Positions 41,013-51,090 are shown, numbered from the stretch's first letter. The stretch: DNA of 64,000 nucleotides from Nocardia brasiliensis NBRC 14402 (GCF_000308475.2 NZ_BAFT02000062.1:179702-243701); one strand, 5' to 3'. Notes: a model not told the origin generated them from the letters alone. Translations and numbers: made by a program.

Positions 41013-41738
41013 TTAGAGCACCTGCGACAGAAATCGCTGTAAGCGTGGCGTCTGCGCGTTGTCGAACAGCGCGTCGGGCGTCCCGGTCTCCACCACCTGG
41101 CCCTCGTCCATGAACACCACGCTGTCGGAAACCGTTCGGGCGAAGCCCATTTCGTGGGTCACCACGATCATCGACATACCGCCCGAGGCCAGGTCGGCCA
41201 TCAGCGCGAGCACACCCTTGACCAGCTCGGGGTCCAGCGCCGAGGTGGCCTCGTCGAAGAACATCACCTCCGGCTTCATCGCGAGCGCGCGGGCGATCGC
41301 GACGCGCTGCTGCTGCCCGCCGGACAGGTTCGCCGGCCGCGTGTCGACCTTGTCGGACAACCCGACGATCTCGAGCTGTTCCACCGCGAACGCGCGGGCC
41401 GCCTCCTTGGACAACCCGCGCAGCTTGCGCGGGCCGAGCGCGACATTGTCGGCCACGCTCTTGTGCGGGAACAGGTTGAAGTGCTGGAACACCATCCCGA
41501 TGCGCTGGCGCAGCTTGTCCGGGTCCTCGGTGAGCACCGACTCGCCGTCCAGCAGCACATCACCCTGGTCGGGCTCGTGCAGCCGGTTCAGCACGCGCAG
41601 CAGCGTCGATTTGCCCGAGCCGGACGGGCCGATGACCGTGGTGGTCTTGCCCGCGTCGACGTGGATATCGATCCCGCGCAGCACGTGGTTGTGCCCGAGC
41701 GTGAGATGCAGTCCGGTACCGGTGAGGGAAGCACTCAT
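41013..41738 (-). CDS. glnQ: Polar amino-acid ABC transporter ATPase, GlnQ-like
   Basis: 241 residues. Walker A 'GPSGSGKST' (37-45), Q-loop 'QHFNLFPHKS', signature 'LSGGQQQRVAIARAL', Walker B 'VMFFDEATSALDPE', and H-switch 'VTHEMGFA'. The sequence is typical of glutamine/glutamate importers. It follows the fused binding protein/permease gene after four bases and powers that importer. Confidence 0.92.
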   Translation of the reverse strand: MSASLTGTGLHLTLGHNHVLRGIDIHVDAGKTTTVIGPSGSGKSTLLRVLNRLHEPDQGDVLLDGESVLTEDPDKLRQRIGMVFQHFNLFPHKSVADNVALGPRKLRGLSKEAARAFAVEQLEIVGLSDKVDTRPANLSGGQQQRVAIARALAMKPEVMFFDEATSALDPELVKGVLALMADLASGGMSMIVVTHEMGFARTVSDSVVFMDEGQVVETGTPDALFDNAQTPRLQRFLSQVL

Positions 41739-41742
41739 GGGT

Positions 41743-43539
41743 CTACCCGCGCCCTTCCGTGATCGTGGCGGTCTCGACCGGGTCGATCGGCCGGTCCGGC
41801 CTGCCGGTGCGCATCCGGCGGTCGATGTAGTTCACCAGGTGGGTGAGCGGGATGGTGAGCAGCAGGTAGACCAGGCCCGCGGCGACCAGCGGGGAAAGGT
41901 TTCCGGTCTGCGCGTTCAGGTCCCGGCCGACCGCGAACAGCTCACGCTGGGTGGCGAGCAGGCCGAGGAAGTAGATCAGCGACGAGTCCTTGATCAACGC
42001 GATGAACTGGTTCATCAACGCGGGCAGCACCCGCCGCACGCCCTGCGGGATCACCACCAGCGTCATCGCCTGCCGGTAACCGAACCCGATGGCGCGGGCC
42101 GCCTCCAGCTGGCCGGCCTCGACGGACTGGATACCGGAGCGGAAGATCTCACCGATGTAGGCCGAGGCCAGCAGGGCCAGTGCGACGGCGCCGAGCCAGT
42201 ACGGATTGTTCCCGGTCACGTTGCGCGCCACCGGCCCGATGCCCAGGCCGATCAACAGGATGATCACCACCGCGGGCAGGCCGCGGAAGATATCGGTGTA
42301 CACCCGGGCGGGCCAGCGCAGCCAACGGGTCCGGGAGATGCCCGCCACGGCGAGCAGCATGCCGAGCACGGTGCCCAGCACACCCGAAACCACCGCCAGG
42401 ATCAGGGTATTCGGCAGGCCGGTCTTGAACAGATCGGGAAAAGCCTTGCGGTACAACGACCAATCGAAGAACGTGTCCTTCAGTTGTTGCAGTGTGGATT
42501 TCGGGGCGTTCTGCGCGGTGTCCTCCGGCTGCTGTTGAGCGGCCAGGGCGGCGAAATCGGGGAGCTGCGGCAGCGGCGCGGCTTTGGAGCCCGGCTGCCA
42601 GCCCGGCGGCAGTTCGCGCGGCACCCAATCCTGGTAGAGCTTGGCGTAGGTGCCGTCCGCGATCACCGCGTCGAGGCCGCTGTTGAGCGCGTCGATCAGC
42701 GGCTGGTTGTGCTTGGCCACCGCGTAGCCGACGAAGTTGTCCAGGCTGAAGGTGTTCTGCGACACCGTCGTTCCGTCGCCGGGCTTGATCGCGCCCTCCG
42801 CCTGCGCCGACGGCGCGACCCAGGCGTCGACCTGACCGGACTTCAGATTCGCGTAGGCGGTGTTGTAGTCGGGGAACTTCACCGGATCCAGATGCAGCGT
42901 GTTGACCACGAACTCGTCCTGCACCGTGCCCTGCACGACGGCGATCCGGGTGCCGCGGTTCAGGTCCGAGAACCCTTTGATCGCACTGTCGGCCGGCGCG
43001 ACCAGCGAGAAGTAGCCGAAGTCGTAGCCGTTGGTGAAGCCGACCAGCTGCCTGCGCGCATCGGTGGTGGTGATGTTCGACGAGCCGACGTCGAAGCGCC
43101 CGCCCGCCACCTGCGCCAGCAGCCCGGCGAACTCGGTGCCCGAGAATTCCACCTGCAGACCGAGTTTCGCGCCGATCGCGCGCAACAGTTCGTTGTCGAA
43201 GCCGGTGAAGGCGCCCGCGCCGTTGACGCAGATGCTCGGCGGCGCGTCGGAGAGCGTGCCGACGCTGAGCTTGCCCGGCGTGATCAAGCCGAGCTTCGAG
43301 ACGTCGATCGCGGACACCGGCGCGGTGGTCGCGGTGGTGTACTTGTCCGCGCCCGCGGTCTGCGCCGAGGCCAGGTTGGTCGGCGCGGCCGAGGCCGCGC
43401 TCACCCCGGGCGGGGAACACAGGTTGCGCTCCGAGGAAGCATCATCGGAGCCGGAACCACACGCCGTGGCCGCGAGACCGACGGCAAGCAATATCACGGC
43501 GATCAACGCACGAGACCGCACAGCGGGCAGACCAGCCAT
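41743..43539 (-). CDS. Fused solute-binding lipoprotein and permease of an amino-acid ABC importer
   Basis: 598 residues from the ATG at 43539 ('MAGLPAVRSRALIAVILLAV'). The lipobox 'ATAC' is followed by a periplasmic-binding-protein type 2 domain (about 60-340; 'LSVGTLSDAPPSICVNGAGA', 'FDVGSSNITTTDARRQLVGF'). A HisM/GlnP permease domain (about 380-590) follows, with the EAA-like loop 'EAARAIGFGYRQAMTLVVIP'. The fusion tethers the receptor to its own channel. The substrate is probably glutamine or glutamate by family. Operon: fusion gene, then glnQ. Confidence 0.9.
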   Translation of the reverse strand: MAGLPAVRSRALIAVILLAVGLAATACGSGSDDASSERNLCSPPGVSAASAAPTNLASAQTAGADKYTTATTAPVSAIDVSKLGLITPGKLSVGTLSDAPPSICVNGAGAFTGFDNELLRAIGAKLGLQVEFSGTEFAGLLAQVAGGRFDVGSSNITTTDARRQLVGFTNGYDFGYFSLVAPADSAIKGFSDLNRGTRIAVVQGTVQDEFVVNTLHLDPVKFPDYNTAYANLKSGQVDAWVAPSAQAEGAIKPGDGTTVSQNTFSLDNFVGYAVAKHNQPLIDALNSGLDAVIADGTYAKLYQDWVPRELPPGWQPGSKAAPLPQLPDFAALAAQQQPEDTAQNAPKSTLQQLKDTFFDWSLYRKAFPDLFKTGLPNTLILAVVSGVLGTVLGMLLAVAGISRTRWLRWPARVYTDIFRGLPAVVIILLIGLGIGPVARNVTGNNPYWLGAVALALLASAYIGEIFRSGIQSVEAGQLEAARAIGFGYRQAMTLVVIPQGVRRVLPALMNQFIALIKDSSLIYFLGLLATQRELFAVGRDLNAQTGNLSPLVAAGLVYLLLTIPLTHLVNYIDRRMRTGRPDRPIDPVETATITEGRG

Positions 43540-43626
43540 GATGGACAACCCTAGCGGCGCGCGGGTTGCTAACCCGCAGCTACCCCGGCGGCGCCCGGAA
43601 CGGGACAAGTCGGACCAGGACCGCAC

Positions 43627-43653
43627 GGATTCGGATCAGCGTGATCCGAATTC
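43627..43653 (-). terminator. Terminator of the LLM oxidoreductase gene
   Basis: ATTCGGATCA-GCG-TGATCCGAAT (43629-43651), plus one wobble and one more pair, gives a 12-bp stem with a 3-base loop. It is between the LLM stop and the importer start. Confidence 0.7.
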
Positions 43654-43709
43654 CGGCGCACCAAGGCCGTCCCGGACCGGCAATCGGGCTCCGACCGGGC
43701 AGAACCGGC

Positions 43710-44504
43710 TCAGGCGAGCCCGCTGACCTGTTCCGGGTTCACCTCGTCGCGCCAGCGGATCGCGCGTTCGGCCTCGCTCAGGTCGTAGTCGGGTCCGTCG
43801 ACGCCGATCGTGAAGGTGGACACACCCGCCGCGACGAAGGCGGGCGCCTGCGCGAGCCCCGGCCACTGCACGGAACGCTCGATCCGCGCGTCGTCGGTGC
43901 CGACGGCGCCGCAATGCTCGGCGAGCACCTTGTTCTTGTGCGCGAGTTCGTCCAGACCGGAGAAGCTGTGCCACATGTGCGCGTACTCGGCGACCAGGCG
44001 CAACGTCTTACGCTCGCCACCGCCGCCGATGAGGATCGGGATCTCCCGGGTCGGCGCCGGGTTCAACGCCCGCAGCCGGGCGGTGAGCCGCGCCATGTTC
44101 TCCTTCAGCAGCGCGAGCCTGCTGCCCGCCGTGCCGAAATCGTAGCCGTATTGGTCGTAGTCCTTCTGGAACCAGCCCGCGCCGATGCCGAGGATGAGCC
44201 GGCCGTCGCTGATGTGATCCACCGTGCGCGCCATATCGGCGAGCAGATCCGGGTTGCGGTAGCCGCCGCCGGTGACCAGCGCGCCGATCTCCACCCGTTC
44301 GGTCTGTTCGGCGATCGCGCCGAGCATGGTCCAGCACTCGAAGTGCGCGCCCGCGGGATCGCCGGTGAGCGGATAGAAGTGGTCCCAGTTGAAGACGATG
44401 TCGATGCCCGCGTCCTCGGCCCGGCGCACGGCGTCGCGGATGAGTCCGTACTTCGGGGCGTGCTGCGGCTTCAGTTGGACTGCGATCCGAACCGGCCGGT
44501 TCAT
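43710..44504 (-). CDS. LLM-class F420-dependent oxidoreductase
   Basis: A 264-residue luciferase-like (beta/alpha)8 protein. 'IVFNWDHFYPL', 'ERVEIGALVTGGGYRNPDLL', 'GRLILGIGAGWFQKDY' and 'IPILIGGGGERKTLRLVAEY' are F420-binding blocks of this class. It reduces or oxidises an unknown substrate with coenzyme F420, which Nocardia makes. A terminator and the ABC importer lie downstream. Confidence 0.87.
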   Translation of the reverse strand: MNRPVRIAVQLKPQHAPKYGLIRDAVRRAEDAGIDIVFNWDHFYPLTGDPAGAHFECWTMLGAIAEQTERVEIGALVTGGGYRNPDLLADMARTVDHISDGRLILGIGAGWFQKDYDQYGYDFGTAGSRLALLKENMARLTARLRALNPAPTREIPILIGGGGERKTLRLVAEYAHMWHSFSGLDELAHKNKVLAEHCGAVGTDDARIERSVQWPGLAQAPAFVAAGVSTFTIGVDGPDYDLSEAERAIRWRDEVNPEQVSGLA

Positions 44505-44608
44505 CCGTGCGCCCCGATGATTCGCTCACTCATGGCAACGCTCCTCCTCGACGTCGGCGGCACTTCCCCCGATCGAGGCTACCCGCGGCCGGCGGACCGG
44601 CGCAGCGT

Positions 44609-45547
44609 TCAGGCGTGATGCGGCTGGAAGGTGCTGCGGTCGGTGAGCAGGACCGCGAAGGTCAGCACCCAGGCGCCCACCGCCACGACCAGCAGGAGTT
44701 CCCCCAGGAGATGCAGCGCCGGCACACCGACGGCGGCGCCGGTGGACAGGGTCGCGACGGCGGTCATGCCCAGCGGGAAGACGGTGGCCCAGCGCCGGAT
44801 GTCGTAACCGGGGCGCGGGCGCACGATCTCGGCGACCATCAGCACGGCGTAGCCGATCAGGTCGAGGCCAAGCACGAGCAGGGCAACGACGCGCAGCAGT
44901 CCGTGCATGCCGCCGGTCAGCTGGTGGGCCGCAACGAGTTTCGACGCGGCCAGGGCCGAGATGGCCAGCGCCCCGGTGGCGATCCACTGATCGCCCGCCC
45001 CGGTCCACACCTGTTCGACATCGAAATGCACCAGTGCCCCGATATAGAGCAACAGGCCGAGCGAGAAGAACACCGACGCGGCGAGGATCAGCCAATCGCC
45101 TGCCCCGGCGAGCGCCAAGGTACTCGCCAAGACAGCCAGCCCCTGCGTCGAGACGCACACCAGGAAAACGACGCCAGGCATGCGTCGCCGGGTATGCCGC
45201 AGCACACCGTGTAACAGCAACGGCCACAACGCCATCGCTGCGACAAGCAGCACCACGGACACATCGGGCAGACCCAGTTGCGCGATCCGGCTGCCGAGCA
45301 CCGTGGTCGCCGCGACACCGGTCAGCGCGGGCGGAGTATCGGCCTCCGCTATCCAGCGAGAGCGGTTGCGCAGCAACCGCTCCGCGAAATCGAAGACCAG
45401 CAGCAGCCAGACGAGCACGGCCAGCGCCAGCAGGACCCAGGACACCACCTCGAATCCGATCAAGTGCAGCCCGATCGACACGATGCCCGTGGCCATCACG
45501 AACGACCCCGCCGCGGGCGGTAGTTCACGCCACCATCGCTGTGCCAC
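44609..45547 (-). CDS. TDT family transporter (TehA/SLAC1-like)
   Basis: About 312 residues from the GTG at 45547, just before 'QRWWRELPPAAGSFVMATG'. A longer start would add 43 unconserved residues. Ten hydrophobic helices, including 'VMATGIVSIGLHLIGFEVVS', match the tellurite-resistance/dicarboxylate transporter family. It exports or takes up an organic or inorganic anion. The spacing to neighbours suggests a single gene. Confidence 0.82.
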   Translation of the reverse strand: MAQRWWRELPPAAGSFVMATGIVSIGLHLIGFEVVSWVLLALAVLVWLLLVFDFAERLLRNRSRWIAEADTPPALTGVAATTVLGSRIAQLGLPDVSVVLLVAAMALWPLLLHGVLRHTRRRMPGVVFLVCVSTQGLAVLASTLALAGAGDWLILAASVFFSLGLLLYIGALVHFDVEQVWTGAGDQWIATGALAISALAASKLVAAHQLTGGMHGLLRVVALLVLGLDLIGYAVLMVAEIVRPRPGYDIRRWATVFPLGMTAVATLSTGAAVGVPALHLLGELLLVVAVGAWVLTFAVLLTDRSTFQPHHA

Positions 45548-45808
45548 GCAAGTATCACAACTCGAGCGCTCGCCCCTGGTCAAACAACTGGAGAGCGATC
45601 GAGGCCGAGGGGTTGGGACCGCAACAGCGGCAGCGCCCAGCGCTCGATCCCACCAGCGCCCCGCGCTCGATCCCACCAGCGCTGAGCGATCGATTCCGCG
45701 CGAACTCGAGCATTTCGAGCAGGAATCGCGCAGAACCAGTAATATCGCGGGTCAACCCTTACTCGGATCGTCCGGCACGTTCCTGCCGGTGATGGGAAGT
45801 GATTTCGC

Positions 45809-46891
<1,083 letters not shown>

Positions 46892-46925
46892 GCCCAACCG
46901 CGCCCCCGCGCGCGCAGGTCGATCG

Positions 46926-47003
46926 TTCCCGCACCACTTCTGCGTTCCCGCACCCGCTCTGGCGTGGCGCAGCGAGTGCGGGAAGACGGAAAGGGTGCGG
47001 GAA
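46926..47003. repeat. Nested inverted repeat with paired TTCCCGCAC motifs (probable bidirectional terminator)
   Basis: TTCCCGCACC (46926-46935) pairs with GGTGCGGGAA (46994-47003). An inner TTCCCGCAC (46945-46953) pairs with GTGCGGGAA (46976-46984). The same 9-mer thus occurs four times, two in each orientation. It fills the space between the convergent ATPase and HxlR genes. Confidence 0.65.
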
Positions 47004-47004
47004 T

Positions 47005-47523
47005 TCAAGAGCGGCGCGGGGACCGCTTGGCGGCGAGGTAGTCGTCGTTGACGCGGACGCCGAGTTCTTCGAGCGCGATCTCGCGGCCTGATTCGCTGCG
47101 GACCTGGACGCGCACGGGTGCGCCCGTGGCTTCTTCGACCAGTAGCAGCGGGGCGGGGCCCGGCTGCAGATACGCGTCGCCCCACTGCATCAGCGCGAGG
47201 ACGGCCGGGAGCAGGTCGCGGCCCATCTCGGTCAGCACGTATTCGTGGCGGGTGCGTTTGCCCTGCTCCTGATAGGGCTGCTTGGTGAGCAGGCCCGCCG
47301 CGGTGAGTTTGCGCAGCTGGCTCGCCGCGGCCGCGTCGGTGATGCCGACGCGCTGCGCGAAGCCGTCGAACCGGGTGGTGCCGTAGTACGCCTCGCGCAG
47401 AATCAGGACGGCCGAGCGGGTGCCGACCAGATCCATCGCCTTGGCGATCGAGCAGTCCGTCGTCTGCCACGCGCTCAGATCGGCCAACCGACCTTCCATC
47501 ACTGCTGCCATGACCGACATCAT
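47005..47523 (-). CDS. HxlR family transcriptional regulator
   Basis: About 172 residues. Winged helix spans about 15-110: 'DCSIAKAMDLVGTRSAVLIL' then 'REAYYGTTRFDGFAQRVGIT', 'LRKLTAAGLLTKQPYQ' and 'RHEYVLTEMGRDL'. HxlR proteins respond to aldehydes, quinones or other thiol-reactive signals. It is divergent from the thiolase gene, with a perfect inverted repeat between them, its likely operator. Several Met codons at the 5' end leave the start uncertain. Confidence 0.85.
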   Translation of the reverse strand: MMSVMAAVMEGRLADLSAWQTTDCSIAKAMDLVGTRSAVLILREAYYGTTRFDGFAQRVGITDAAAASQLRKLTAAGLLTKQPYQEQGKRTRHEYVLTEMGRDLLPAVLALMQWGDAYLQPGPAPLLLVEEATGAPVRVQVRSESGREIALEELGVRVNDDYLAAKRSPRRS

Positions 47524-47551
47524 AGCCGAGCTGACTTGCCTCAACTATTGC

Positions 47552-47564
47552 CAGGTGTAACCTG
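47552..47564. promoter_or_regulatory. Inverted repeat CAGGT-GTA-ACCTG, probable HxlR operator
   Basis: A perfect 5-bp inverted repeat with a three-base spacer, between the divergent HxlR and thiolase genes, 29 bp from the HxlR start. Confidence 0.5.
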
Positions 47565-47623
47565 ACTATGTGTTGATAGAGCCAGGCAGGGTCGCCGGGT
47601 TCTCGGACCGGAAAGGTTGCACC

Positions 47624-48793
47624 ATGAGAGACGCGGTGATCGTCGAAGCGGTACGCACCCCGATCGGCAAAGGCAAGCCGAACGGCGCGTTGCACGAGGT
47701 CAACGCGGTGGACCTGCTCGCGCACAGCCTGCGCGAGGTGGTCAGCCGCAGCGGCGTCGACCCGGTACTCATCGATGACGTCATCGGCGGCATCGTCACC
47801 CAGGTCGGCGAGCAGGGCATGAACATGACCCGGCGGGCCGCGCTCGCCGCCGGCTACCCCGAATCCGTCGCCGCCACCACGGTCGACCGGCAGTGCGGCA
47901 GCAGTCAGCAGGCGATCCACTTCGCCGCGCAGGGCGTGCTCGCCGGCGCGTACGACATCGTCGTCGCCGCCGGCGTCGAATCGATGGGCCGAGTTCCCAT
48001 GGGCGCCAACCTCGTCGGCTCCGACAATGTCTCGGGCGTCGGCTTCGCCGAGCGTTACCCGGAAGGGCTGGTACCGCAGGGGATCAGCGCCGAACTGATC
48101 GCCGCCAAATGGGGCCTGAACCGCACACAGCTCGACGAATTCGCCATCGGCAGTCACGAAAAGGCCGCCCTGGCAACGAAGAACGGTCTGTTCACCCGCG
48201 AACTCGCGCCGCTCAACGGGCTGCACGCCGACGAGGGCATCCGGGTCGGCAGCACCCTGGACACCCTCGCCGAGCTGCGTCCCGCGTTCTACGACGAGGC
48301 CATGGCTGCCCGCTTCCCGCAGATCGGCTGGGCGGTCACCGCGGCGTCCGCGAGCCAGGTCAGCGACGGCAGTGCCGCGGTGCTCATCATGACCAGCGAG
48401 CGTGCGAAGCAGCTGGGCCTGCGCCCGCTGGCGCGGCTGCACAGCTTCGCGGTGGCCGGCGACGATCCGCTGCTGATGCTCACCGCTGTCATCCCGTCGA
48501 CCCGAAAGGTGTTGCAGCGGGCCGGACTTCAGCTCTCCGACATCGACCTGTTCGAGGTCAACGAGGCCTTCTCGCCCGTCGTGCTGGCCTGGGCGCAGGA
48601 GACCGGCGCCGACCTCGCCAAGGTCAACGTGCACGGCGGCGCGATCGCCATCGGCCATCCGCTCGGCGCCTCCGGCACCCGCCTGGCCACCACCCTGGTG
48701 CACGCCATGCAGGAGCGCGGCGCCCGCTACGGCCTGCAAACCATGTGTGAGGCAGGCGGTTTGTCCAACGCGATGATCCTCGAACGCCTCTGA
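47624..48793 (+). CDS. Acetyl-CoA acyltransferase (thiolase)
   Basis: 389 residues from the ATG at 47624 (AAAGG upstream). C91 in 'VDRQCGSSQQ' is the acyl-binding cysteine. 'GGAIAIGHPLGASGTR' carries the catalytic His, and 'TMCEAGGLSNA' carries the second Cys, where most thiolases have 'CxGGGQG'. It catalyses reversible thiolytic cleavage or condensation of acyl-CoAs. It is probably controlled by the divergent HxlR regulator. Confidence 0.9.
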   Translation: MRDAVIVEAVRTPIGKGKPNGALHEVNAVDLLAHSLREVVSRSGVDPVLIDDVIGGIVTQVGEQGMNMTRRAALAAGYPESVAATTVDRQCGSSQQAIHFAAQGVLAGAYDIVVAAGVESMGRVPMGANLVGSDNVSGVGFAERYPEGLVPQGISAELIAAKWGLNRTQLDEFAIGSHEKAALATKNGLFTRELAPLNGLHADEGIRVGSTLDTLAELRPAFYDEAMAARFPQIGWAVTAASASQVSDGSAAVLIMTSERAKQLGLRPLARLHSFAVAGDDPLLMLTAVIPSTRKVLQRAGLQLSDIDLFEVNEAFSPVVLAWAQETGADLAKVNVHGGAIAIGHPLGASGTRLATTLVHAMQERGARYGLQTMCEAGGLSNAMILERL

Positions 48794-48827
48794 TCGAATC
48801 GGCGCCCACCTCGCGGGGTGGGCACCG

Positions 48828-49166
48828 TCATACCGCGACCAGCACGATCGCGACCAGCAGTCCGGCCACCCACGCCCCGATGATCACCGGCACCGCCACC
48901 ACGGGGGTCCACCCAACGGGCCTGCGGGCCCGGACCTTTCCCACCATCAGCAGCACTGCCCAGAGCACCGCGCCGACGATCCCCGCGAACGCGACGAACT
49001 GCGCGACCGCCAGATAGCGCCGCGCCCCGCCGTCCGCGTCCTCCCACGCCACCACGTCGTAGACCGACACGAATGCCGCCACCACCCAGGCAAAACCGAT
49101 CACGAACACCGACCCGAGCACCGCCCGCGCGATATCCGCTCCCCACCCCCGCAATTGCGAACTCAC
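48828..49166 (-). CDS. Small membrane protein, unknown
   Basis: 112 residues from a GTG, with three hydrophobic helices (about 12-35, 50-75, 85-110) and one acidic loop. No family motif is seen. It stands alone between the thiolase and HxlR2 genes. Confidence 0.6.
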   Translation of the reverse strand: MSSQLRGWGADIARAVLGSVFVIGFAWVVAAFVSVYDVVAWEDADGGARRYLAVAQFVAFAGIVGAVLWAVLLMVGKVRARRPVGWTPVVAVPVIIGAWVAGLLVAIVLVAV

Positions 49167-49210
49167 CCCTCATTCCTGCCCGCAACGGCGCCGTACCAAA
49201 CGCGCGACCC

Positions 49211-49663
49211 TCAGGTTGCCGCGCCGGGCCCGGGTAGCAGGTCGATGTCGGTGGCGCGCATGGGTTCGCCGCAGTGGTCACAGCGGAGCTCCACATCGCT
49301 GATCTCGCCGCAGGCGTGGTGACGATAGCGGACCGGCGGGCCGGCCGCCCCCGCGCGCCACCTGTCGCCCCAGCCCTTCATGACCATGAGCACTTCGAAC
49401 AGTTCGATGCCCTGCTGGGTCAGTACGTATTCGTAGCGTGGGCGCTGGTCGTAGGGCTTGCGCTCGAGGACGCCGTGCTCGACCAGGTGGTTCAGCCGCT
49501 CGGTGAGCACCTTGCGGGAGATACCGAGATCGGCCTGGAGCTGATCGAAGCGCGTCATGCCGACGAACACGTCGCGCAGGATCAGCGGCGACCATGCCTC
49601 GCCGATGACATCGAGGGTGCGCGCGATGGAACAGGCCATCTCACCGAAGTTCGTCCGCTGCAT
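49211..49663 (-). CDS. HxlR family regulator with C-terminal zinc-ribbon-like motif
   Basis: 150 residues. Winged helix (about 8-100): 'CSIARTLDVIGEAWSPLILR' then 'DVFVGMTRFDQLQADLGISR', 'LVEHGVLERKPYDQRPRYEY'. C-terminal 'HHACGE...CDHCGE' (about 115-133) could bind zinc. It is divergent from the RibD-like reductase and PPOX genes, with a palindrome in the shared promoter, so it probably controls them and itself. Confidence 0.85.
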   Translation of the reverse strand: MQRTNFGEMACSIARTLDVIGEAWSPLILRDVFVGMTRFDQLQADLGISRKVLTERLNHLVEHGVLERKPYDQRPRYEYVLTQQGIELFEVLMVMKGWGDRWRAGAAGPPVRYRHHACGEISDVELRCDHCGEPMRATDIDLLPGPGAAT

Positions 49664-49684
49664 GACATCAGTCTAGCAATTGGG

Positions 49685-49699
49685 GTTCCCTTAGGGAAC
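49685..49699. promoter_or_regulatory. Palindrome GTTCCC-TTA-GGGAAC, probable HxlR operator
   Basis: A perfect 6-bp inverted repeat with a TTA spacer, 22 bp from the HxlR start and 55 bp from the divergent reductase start. Confidence 0.6.
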
Positions 49700-49753
49700 T
49701 TTGACTGCTACCGTTCTGAAGTCTCCTGAAGGAACTCAGAAAGGAAGGCGACG

Positions 49754-50350
49754 ATGAGCAAGGTCATCAGCGCTCATTCGGTATCCGTCGACGGATACAT
49801 CACCGGGCGCGACCCCCGAGCCGGGCACGGACTCGGCGACGGCGGGCTGCTGTTCGACTGGTACTTCGACGGCGACACACCCAGCGCGGTGTTCGATGGT
49901 TTCCAGCTGAGCGCGCCGAGCGCCCGGGTCTTCGACGCCGCGGGCGGGCGGGTGGGCGCGATCGTCGCCGGCCGCAACACCTACGAGGACTCGGAACGAT
50001 TCAACGGCGGCAGTCCGCATCCGAACGCCCGGCTGGTCGTGCTCAGCCATCGGCCGATGCCGGTCAGCGAGCAGCAGATCCTGGTCACGACCGGGATCGA
50101 AGACGCGATCGCGGCGGCCCGCGCCGCGGCCGGGGGCGGGGGCGGTGATATCGGGTTGATGGGCGGTGGTGTGCTCGCCGCGGCGTTGCGGGCCGGGCTC
50201 GTCGACGAGGTGCTCCTGCACCAGGTTCCGATCCTGCTCGGCGGCGGTCGGCCGTTCTTCCAGTCGCTCCCGGATCACGTGCAGCTGCGGCTGATCGAAG
50301 CCGTCCCCGCCCCCGGCGTCACCCACCTGCACTACGAGGTTCAGCGATGA
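49754..50350 (+). CDS. RibD C-terminal domain/dihydrofolate-reductase-fold protein
   Basis: 198 residues. 'MSKVISAHSVSVDGYITGRD' and 'FDAAGGRVGAIVAGRNTYED' mark the NADPH-dependent DHFR-like fold of the RibD C-terminal family (YyaP/YwjB group). It is a predicted reductase of unknown substrate. The stop overlaps the PPOX start (ATGA). It has AAAGGAAGG just before the ATG. Confidence 0.85.
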   Translation: MSKVISAHSVSVDGYITGRDPRAGHGLGDGGLLFDWYFDGDTPSAVFDGFQLSAPSARVFDAAGGRVGAIVAGRNTYEDSERFNGGSPHPNARLVVLSHRPMPVSEQQILVTTGIEDAIAAARAAAGGGGGDIGLMGGGVLAAALRAGLVDEVLLHQVPILLGGGRPFFQSLPDHVQLRLIEAVPAPGVTHLHYEVQR

Positions 50351-50724
50351 TCGACCCCGCCGTCCGCCAGGTACTCGACAGTGCCCCGCACGCGCACCTG
50401 GCCACCCTGCTGCCCGACGGTTCACCCCACGCCGTGCCCGTCTACGTCGGCACCGAGGGCGACCACGTCGTCATCTTCACCGGCCCGGACTCCCGCAAGG
50501 CCCGCAATTTGCGCCGCGACCCCCGCGTCGCGTTGTCGATGACCCCCGCCGACAACCTCTTTCACCCGGTGATCCTGCGCGGCCGGGTCGTCGAATGGCT
50601 CGACGGCGACGCCGCCTGGGCGATCATCGACCGGCTCGCGATCGAATACACGGGCCGGCCTTACTCCCGCGACCTCGACCGCGTCGTCGCCCTGATCGCG
50701 CCCGACCACCAGCGCGCGGGGTAA
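50347..50724 (+). CDS. PPOX-class F420/FMN-dependent protein
   Basis: A 125-residue split beta-barrel flavin-binding protein: 'HLATLLPDGSPHAVPVYVGT', 'SRKARNLRRDPRVALSM' and 'HPVILRGRVVEWLD' match the actinobacterial pyridoxamine-5'-phosphate oxidase-like group that uses F420 or FMN. It is coupled to the RibD-like gene and probably acts in the same redox detoxification unit. Confidence 0.85.
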   Translation: MIDPAVRQVLDSAPHAHLATLLPDGSPHAVPVYVGTEGDHVVIFTGPDSRKARNLRRDPRVALSMTPADNLFHPVILRGRVVEWLDGDAAWAIIDRLAIEYTGRPYSRDLDRVVALIAPDHQRAG

Positions 50725-50774
50725 GAGCACTTGGCCCCGTTGAGAGTTCGGGCGTGGTGCAGCAGGATGGGGTG

Positions 50775-51080
50775 ATGACTGTCGCACCCGATGGTGAAGA
50801 CCTCGCCACCGCGCCGGGTGCCGCGGTGCTGGCGGGAACCGTTCTCGGCGTGGTGATTCTGCTGTGCGTCCGGCTCGGGCGAGTTCCGTTCGCCGGTGCG
50901 CTGACCGCTCCCGATCAGCTGGTCGGGATCGTGCTCGGCGGGACACTGCTGGGTGTCTGCCTGCTGATCTGGGCGATCAAGACGCTGTACGTGGTGGGCA
51001 GGCAGCGGCAGTGGTCGTGGCGGATCGTCGCGGTGCCGGTGGTCGTATTCGCCGGGCTGGCAGCCGGATCGGTGACGTAA
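50775..51080 (+). CDS. Small membrane protein, unknown
   Basis: 101 residues with three hydrophobic helices ('VLAGTVLGVVILLCV', 'LVGIVLGGTLLGVCLLIWAI', 'IVAVPVVVFAGLAAG'). GGATGGGGTG precedes the ATG. No family is recognised. Confidence 0.6.
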   Translation: MTVAPDGEDLATAPGAAVLAGTVLGVVILLCVRLGRVPFAGALTAPDQLVGIVLGGTLLGVCLLIWAIKTLYVVGRQRQWSWRIVAVPVVVFAGLAAGSVT

Positions 51081-51090
51081 TTCGCGAGCG

